DNA from: Nitrosomonadaceae bacterium
GTDB lineage: Bacteria > Pseudomonadota > Gammaproteobacteria > Burkholderiales > Nitrosomonadaceae
DNA length: 9,752 bases
Direction of reading: 5' to 3'
Assembly: GCA_024644425.1 (NCBI GenBank)
Contig: JAHELA010000031.1
Coordinates: 1-9,752, forward strand
This document shows positions 5,653 to 9,752 of this stretch, piece after piece. The translations under genes were made by a program, and so were the position numbers. The notes below the pieces were generated by a model. That model did not search any database and was not told where the DNA came from. It worked only from the letters and a program-made list of their open reading frames with translations. Numbering within the stretch: position 1 is the stretch's first letter; each line of letters opens with the position of its first letter.

Positions 5653-8394
5653 ATGTTACACAATCAATTTGATAATCTGGAAGAACTTTTACTTCCCGGA
5701 GGTGGGAAAGCAAAGTTTTATTCCTTACCCGTGCTAGAAAAAAAAGGCTTTTACAAAATTTCGCGGCTGCCAGTTTGTATACGTATTGTACTGGAGTCAG
5801 TTATACGAAATTTTGATAATAAAAAAATTACCAAGGCACATGTAGAACAGCTAGCTAGATGGAATCCAAATACCACACGGACGGAAGAAATCCCCTTTGT
5901 AGTAGCACGAATAGTTTTACAAGACTTTACAGGCATACCATTACTGGCAGACTTAGCAGCAATGCGAAGTGCAACAAAGAAAATTGGTAAGAATCCAGAA
6001 ATTATTGAGCCGCGTGTGCCAGTAGATTTGGTGGTTGATCACTCTATCCAAGTTGATCATTTTGGTAACAAGCAAGCACTTCGTCGCAATATGGAAATTG
6101 AATTTCGCCGCAATAATGAGCGCTATCAATTCATAAAATGGGGCATGCAAGCTTTCAAAACGTTTAAAGTAATTCCGCCTGGAGTAGGAATTGTGCACCA
6201 AGTAAATTTAGAATATCTTGCCCGTGGAACCCATCTAAAAGATGGCTTAGTATACCCGGATACACTGGTCGGAACAGATTCACACACCACTATGATTAAT
6301 AGTATTGGGTCCGTAGGCTGGGGTGTAGGAGGTATTGAGGCAGAAGCTGGTATGTTAGGACAGCCTGTTTATTTTCTTACACCAGATGTTATAGGTGTAA
6401 ATTTAACAGGTAATTTGCGAAAAGGAGTTACTGCAACTGATCTTGTATTAACAATAACTGAAATGCTACGAAAAGCACAAGTCGTAGGTAAGTTTGTTGA
6501 ATTTTTTGGTGATGGCACTAAGTCTCTAACACTTCCGGACCGAGCAACCATTGCCAATATGGCTCCTGAATACGGCGCAACTATGGGCTTCTTTCCAGTA
6601 GACGATGTCACCATTGAGTACTTTAAAAATACAGGTCGTAGTAGCGAGGAAATAACCATATTCCAGTCCTATTTTAAAACTCAAGAATTATATGGCATTC
6701 CATGTAAAGGTGAGATTGATTATAGTTGTGAATTAGATCTAGACCTAAGTTCGATTGCTCCTTCTTTGGCTGGACCTAAACATCCTCAGGATCGGATAGA
6801 AATCGGTAATGTCAAATCTAGATTCTCCGATCTTTTTATCAAACCTATTTCAAAGAATGGATATGCCAAAAAAGGTGCGGCTTTAAATCAACGCTATCCT
6901 ACTCATACTGAGATTGAGGGTAACCAACGTAAGAGCCCCTTTCAATCAATTGATATAGGCCATGGAGATGTATTAATTGCCGCTATTACCTCCTGTACAA
7001 ATACTTCTAATCCAGGCGTTTTAATTGCTGCAGGACTGCTAGCGAAGAAAGCTGTTGAAAAAGGATTAACAGTAAAAAAACACATAAAAACATCACTTGC
7101 ACCTGGCTCCAGAGTGGTCACAGAATATCTTACAGTTACAGGCTTACTGCATTACCTAGAGGAACTTGGTTTTAACCTTGTCGGCTATGGCTGTACAACT
7201 TGCATAGGTAACTCTGGTCCACTTTCGAAGCCCATAGAAAAAACTGTGATAGAAAACGATCTGATATGTGCAGCTGTGCTCTCAGGTAACCGCAACTTTG
7301 AGGCACGTATTCACTCTAACATACATGCTAACTTTCTTGCATCACCTCCATTAGTAGTTGCTTATGCCATTGCAGGAAGCATACTTAAAGATCTAATGAC
7401 TGAACCACTTGGTACTGGCAAAGACGGAAAACCCGTTTGGCTCGGGGATGTCTGGCCAAGTAATGAGGAAATTAGTACGTTGATGAAATTTGCAACCAAT
7501 GCTAAAACCTTCCAGAAGCTATACAGTAATCTAACTAAAGACCATCTACTATGGAACAACATATCATCGGCTACCGGCCAGGTTTATACTTGGCCTAAAT
7601 CTACTTATATTGCCGAACCACCTTTCTTCCAAGACTTTCGTATTGAACCCAAACAATTAGGCGAAAATAGTGACATTTTTAGTGCTCGTTCACTAGGTAT
7701 ATTTGGTGATTCGGTAACTACTGATCACATTAGCCCAGCTGGAGCCATTAAGGACACTTCTCCGGCTGGGAAATACCTACTTGCAAACAATGTATCTAAA
7801 ACTGATTTCAACAGTTACGGCTCCCGTCGAGGCAACCATGATGTAATGGTACGTGGAACTTTTGCTAATGTACGTATTAAAAATTTGATGGTGCCCGGCA
7901 GCGAAGGAGGTGTTACTCTATATCAGAGTAATGATAGAATTAAAAGTATACAAATGAATATTTATGATGCTGCAATAAAATACATGAAGGAGGGTATTCC
8001 AACGATAGTATTCGGTGGGGAAGAATATGGAACAGGATCAAGCCGCGATTGGGCAGCAAAGGGAACCAAGCTACTCGGCGTCAAAGCTGTAATTGCTAAA
8101 AGCTTCGAACGCATACATCGTAGTAATTTAGTTGGTATGGGAATATTACCGTTGCAATTCAAGGGTAAGGACAGCATACAATCGCTAGGTATCAAAGGCT
8201 TCGAACGATTTGATATCTTAGGGATCAAAGAAATTAGTCCGCAGCAAGATGTAACGCTGGTAATTTATGACAGAAATGGCAAGCAACGCAAAGTCGAGCT
8301 TCTATGTCGGATAGATACTCCAGTTGAGGTAGACTACTACATGCATGGCGGCATATTACCTTATGTACTTAGAGAGCTTATCGTAGCCACTTAG
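5653..8394 (+). CDS. acnA: Aconitate hydratase A
   Basis: Interconverts citrate and isocitrate using a [4Fe-4S] cluster; cytoplasmic, of the AcnA/IRP1 type. The 913 residues are close to E. coli AcnA (891). The order of domains is normal: the catalytic domains carry DLVVDHS (125-131), GTDSHTTM (207-214), cluster ligand Cys448 in SCTNTSNP, and Cys514 and Cys517 in GCTTCIGNSGPL. The C-terminal swivel domain has GDSVTTDHISPAG (685-697), the EYGTGSSRDWAAKG loop (791-804) with Arg798, and SFERIHRSNLVGMG (817-830). AVLSGNRNFEARIH (541-554) is also intact. The ATG at 5653 fits the family N-terminus (HN-F…, then KFYSLPVLE), yet it has no Shine-Dalgarno; the nearest AAGG is at 5623-5626, 26 nt away, and the leader is A/T only apart from a few bases. 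Translation may depend on the unstructured AU-rich leader. Bacterial AcnA proteins can also bind mRNA when they lose their cluster, but nothing here shows that. Confidence 0.98.
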   Translation: MLHNQFDNLEELLLPGGGKAKFYSLPVLEKKGFYKISRLPVCIRIVLESVIRNFDNKKITKAHVEQLARWNPNTTRTEEIPFVVARIVLQDFTGIPLLADLAAMRSATKKIGKNPEIIEPRVPVDLVVDHSIQVDHFGNKQALRRNMEIEFRRNNERYQFIKWGMQAFKTFKVIPPGVGIVHQVNLEYLARGTHLKDGLVYPDTLVGTDSHTTMINSIGSVGWGVGGIEAEAGMLGQPVYFLTPDVIGVNLTGNLRKGVTATDLVLTITEMLRKAQVVGKFVEFFGDGTKSLTLPDRATIANMAPEYGATMGFFPVDDVTIEYFKNTGRSSEEITIFQSYFKTQELYGIPCKGEIDYSCELDLDLSSIAPSLAGPKHPQDRIEIGNVKSRFSDLFIKPISKNGYAKKGAALNQRYPTHTEIEGNQRKSPFQSIDIGHGDVLIAAITSCTNTSNPGVLIAAGLLAKKAVEKGLTVKKHIKTSLAPGSRVVTEYLTVTGLLHYLEELGFNLVGYGCTTCIGNSGPLSKPIEKTVIENDLICAAVLSGNRNFEARIHSNIHANFLASPPLVVAYAIAGSILKDLMTEPLGTGKDGKPVWLGDVWPSNEEISTLMKFATNAKTFQKLYSNLTKDHLLWNNISSATGQVYTWPKSTYIAEPPFFQDFRIEPKQLGENSDIFSARSLGIFGDSVTTDHISPAGAIKDTSPAGKYLLANNVSKTDFNSYGSRRGNHDVMVRGTFANVRIKNLMVPGSEGGVTLYQSNDRIKSIQMNIYDAAIKYMKEGIPTIVFGGEEYGTGSSRDWAAKGTKLLGVKAVIAKSFERIHRSNLVGMGILPLQFKGKDSIQSLGIKGFERFDILGIKEISPQQDVTLVIYDRNGKQRKVELLCRIDTPVEVDYYMHGGILPYVLRELIVAT

Positions 8395-8398
8395 ATTT

Positions 8399-8426
8399 AG
8401 AACTTGTTCTGCCAAAGTATTTTTTT
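8399..8426 (+). terminator. Weak possible terminator after acnA
   Basis: AGAAC-TT-GTTCT (8399-8410) is a 5-bp stem that starts 5 nt after the acnA stop. A run of seven T follows at 8420-8426, but 9 nt separate stem and T-run, and the stem is short. An alternative pairing CCAAAGTA (8412-8419) with TACTTGG (8433-8439) would put the T-run in the loop. Some termination is expected here because acnA meets the EF-hand gene tail to tail with only 37 nt between them. This is not a textbook intrinsic terminator. Confidence 0.25.
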
Positions 8427-8431
8427 AATAG

Positions 8432-8755
8432 CTACTTGGGAGGTCTTGCCCACATTTTAGCAAATTCATCCTTACTCAATTTACCGTTTTTGTTGGAATC
8501 TGTTTGATCGAAGGTCCTAATTGGCATTCCCATTGCTGTTACTTCATCCCACCCAAGGAAACCATCTCTATTGATATCATATATAGCAAAGAACCTAGAT
8601 TCTGCCTTTGGCATATAAAAATTATGATTCTCACCTTCGCCACTACCAGAACCATAGCCTCGAGCTTGTATAGTTCCAACTACGGCAAAAAGAAGTAAAG
8701 TCGCCAATGCTAATGATTGGACTATCACGTTAAATTCAATTGAAGAATTTTTCAT
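8432..8755 (-). CDS. Small exported EF-hand calcium-binding protein
   Basis: A 107-residue protein of unknown specific role. Residues 1-31 look like a Sec signal peptide: positive start, hydrophobic core around 14-27, and likely cleavage after Ala31 (GTIQA). There is no lipobox Cys, so it is probably periplasmic or secreted. A Gly/Ser-rich linker (33-41) follows, then two EF-hand loops with correct ligand spacing: DINRDGFLGWDE (60-71; Asp60, Asn62, Asp64, Glu71) and DSNKNGKLSKDE (86-97; Asp86, Asn88, Asn90, Glu97). Both keep the central Gly and the final Glu, so calcium binding is likely. The start ATG (8753-8755) has AAGGA about 5-6 nt upstream. It lies downstream of cysS on the same strand after 132 nt, probably with its own promoter, and converges on acnA. 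Calcium buffering, signalling or a structural role are all open. Confidence 0.88.
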   Translation of the reverse strand: MKNSSIEFNVIVQSLALATLLLFAVVGTIQARGYGSGSGEGENHNFYMPKAESRFFAIYDINRDGFLGWDEVTAMGMPIRTFDQTDSNKNGKLSKDEFAKMWARPPK

Positions 8756-8766
8756 GGCGCTTCCTT

Positions 8767-8796
8767 TTTTACTATAGTAAAACTACTTAGTAAGTA
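8767..8796. repeat. Two adjacent palindromes before the EF-hand gene
   Basis: TTTTACTATAGTAAAA (8767-8782) is a perfect 16-bp palindrome. TACTTAGTAAGTA (8784-8796) is a 13-nt odd palindrome one base away, and the two share the TACT…TAGTA core. They lie directly upstream of the AAGGA of the EF-hand gene and overlap the only -10-like hexamers (TACTAT/TATAGT on the minus strand). I found no good -35 partner. They may be operator sites or leader hairpins. The rest of the 132-nt gap (8797-8887) shows no gene and no clear cysS terminator. Confidence 0.35.
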
Positions 8797-8887
8797 AGAT
8801 GACCCTCACATACCATCTAAAGTGTACTTTCATAACGTCCCATCTATCCATGAAGTTGACATGAAAATGGTCTCTAAGAAAGTAAAT

Positions 8888-9752
8888 TTAGCTCCGTCTC
8901 CATGTTGTGCCATTCGAGCTGTCTTCTAAAGTTATACCAACATCAAGAAGTTCCTTACGAATACGGTCAGCTTCAGTATAATTACCAGTTTTACGCGCTG
9001 CCAAACGATGTTGAATCATCTGTTCAATACTACTTGCTGAATATGTAGAATCTTTGATGGAAACTTCGTGTTGTAAATATTGTCGTGGATCTTGTTGTAA
9101 TAATCCTAACTGACTTCCCAACTCTTTAAGTAAAAGAATATCTTTCAATTCTCCTGTTTTATTAACTTCGTTAGCAAGATCAAATAGCACTGCAACAGCC
9201 TCAGGAGTATTGAAGTCGTCGTTCATAGCCTTCATAAAATGTTGCGCACGAGAATCATCCCTATCTATTGATGTCTTCGTTATAGCTGACACACTTCCTC
9301 TCAACGCTGTATAAAGTCGATCTAGTGCATGTTTAGCATCTTCTAAATGTCTACCAGAATAATTTAAAGGGCTACGATAATGAACACGCAAGATAAAAAA
9401 CCTCACAACTTCCGGCTGATAAAGAGCTAATACGTCCCTAACAGTAAAAAAATTATCTAGCGACTTAGACATTTTTTCATCATCGACACGAACAAACCCA
9501 TTGTGCATCCAATAATTAACGAAAGGAAGATCATGTGCAGCCTCACTTTGAGCGATCTCATTTTCATGATGAGGGAATTGCAAATCTTCTCCGCCACCAT
9601 GTATATCAAAATGTTCACCAAGATAATGTTTGCACATCGCAGAACACTCGATGTGCCAACCAGGACGTCCCTTACCCCAGGGTGAATCCCAGCATGGCTC
9701 GTCAGGCTTAGCTGCTTTCCACAATACAAAATCAAGTGGATCTTTTTTATAC
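8888..9752 (-). CDS. cysS: Cysteinyl-tRNA synthetase (C-terminal 287 residues; N-terminus outside window)
   Basis: Charges tRNA-Cys with cysteine; class I aminoacyl-tRNA synthetase, cytoplasmic. The frame enters at the right edge with KKDPLDFVLWK, typical of the catalytic domain. It continues with GRPGWHIECSAM (zinc Cys), the GGGEDLQFPHHENEIAQSEA segment (zinc His and Glu), and the KMSKS ATP-binding loop encoded at 9461-9475. The DALR-type helical domain and the anticodon-binding end follow, closing with the family-typical GTTWRR. Judged against the 461-residue E. coli enzyme, roughly 170 N-terminal residues with the HIGH motif lie beyond the window. The TTG at 9722-9724 that could be read as a start is an internal Leu codon (FVLWK). 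The stop is TAA at 8888-8890. Confidence 0.97.
   Translation of the reverse strand, partial: YKKDPLDFVLWKAAKPDEPCWDSPWGKGRPGWHIECSAMCKHYLGEHFDIHGGGEDLQFPHHENEIAQSEAAHDLPFVNYWMHNGFVRVDDEKMSKSLDNFFTVRDVLALYQPEVVRFFILRVHYRSPLNYSGRHLEDAKHALDRLYTALRGSVSAITKTSIDRDDSRAQHFMKAMNDDFNTPEAVAVLFDLANEVNKTGELKDILLLKELGSQLGLLQQDPRQYLQHEVSIKDSTYSASSIEQMIQHRLAARKTGNYTEADRIRKELLDVGITLEDSSNGTTWRRS

Noticed and set aside
8856..8861. Plus-strand TTGACA between the EF-hand gene and cysS
   Set aside because: No acceptable -10 at 16-18 nt, and it would drive transcription only antisense to cysS.
9722..9724. TTG as start of a short cysS-like gene (278 residues)
   Set aside because: The frame continues upstream to the window edge with conserved CysS sequence (KKDPLDFV), so this is an internal Leu codon.
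1..9752. Mobile elements, CRISPR arrays, tRNA/rRNA genes, phage or defence genes
   Set aside because: Read through for terminal repeats, regularly spaced repeats, transposase motifs and RNA signatures; none seen. All sizeable coding regions are accounted for by housekeeping genes and one small exported protein.

Overview
The window is a tricarboxylic-acid (TCA) cycle gene block from a fairly AT-rich Gram-negative bacterium (about 40% G+C by eye, not counted). Protein sequence and gene order both point to a betaproteobacterium. The malate dehydrogenase is of the betaproteobacterial/NAD type 2 form, the succinate dehydrogenase is the cytochrome-b type seen in beta- and gammaproteobacteria, and sdhC-sdhD-sdhA-sdhB-sdhE-gltA diverging from mdh-acnA is an arrangement I associate with that class. 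I cannot name the genus from sequence alone; a Nitrosomonadales-like member is a guess.

Minus strand, right to left from 4245 to 1: a tightly packed operon sdhC-sdhD-sdhA-sdhB-sdhE-gltA. It encodes all four subunits of complex II, the factor that flavinylates SdhA, and citrate synthase (cut by the left window edge). Junctions are overlapping or 1 nt apart, except for a 106-nt sdhA-sdhB gap that can encode a 25-residue peptide and a 43-nt gap before gltA. Plus strand, 4625 to 8394: mdh and acnA, probably co-transcribed. Together the two divergent units supply citrate synthase, aconitase, succinate dehydrogenase and malate dehydrogenase. Isocitrate dehydrogenase, 2-oxoglutarate dehydrogenase, succinyl-CoA synthetase and fumarase are not in the window.

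The 379-nt region between sdhC and mdh (4246-4624) is the main regulatory stretch. It holds a good sigma70-type promoter pointing to mdh, a weaker one pointing to sdhC, an 11-bp perfect inverted repeat that lies between or on the two -35 elements, and a roughly 208-nt mdh leader with a 12-bp hairpin just upstream of the ribosome binding site.

Right of acnA, on the minus strand, are a small exported protein with two EF-hand calcium-binding loops (8432-8755) and the C-terminal part of cysteinyl-tRNA synthetase (8888 to the right edge). They face acnA tail to tail and have no evident link to the TCA genes.

I see no mobile element, CRISPR array, rRNA, tRNA or phage gene, and no evidence of an undescribed multi-gene system. 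The points worth a second look are small: the divergent control region, the mdh leader, the possible peptide between sdhA and sdhB, and the missing Shine-Dalgarno sequence of acnA.
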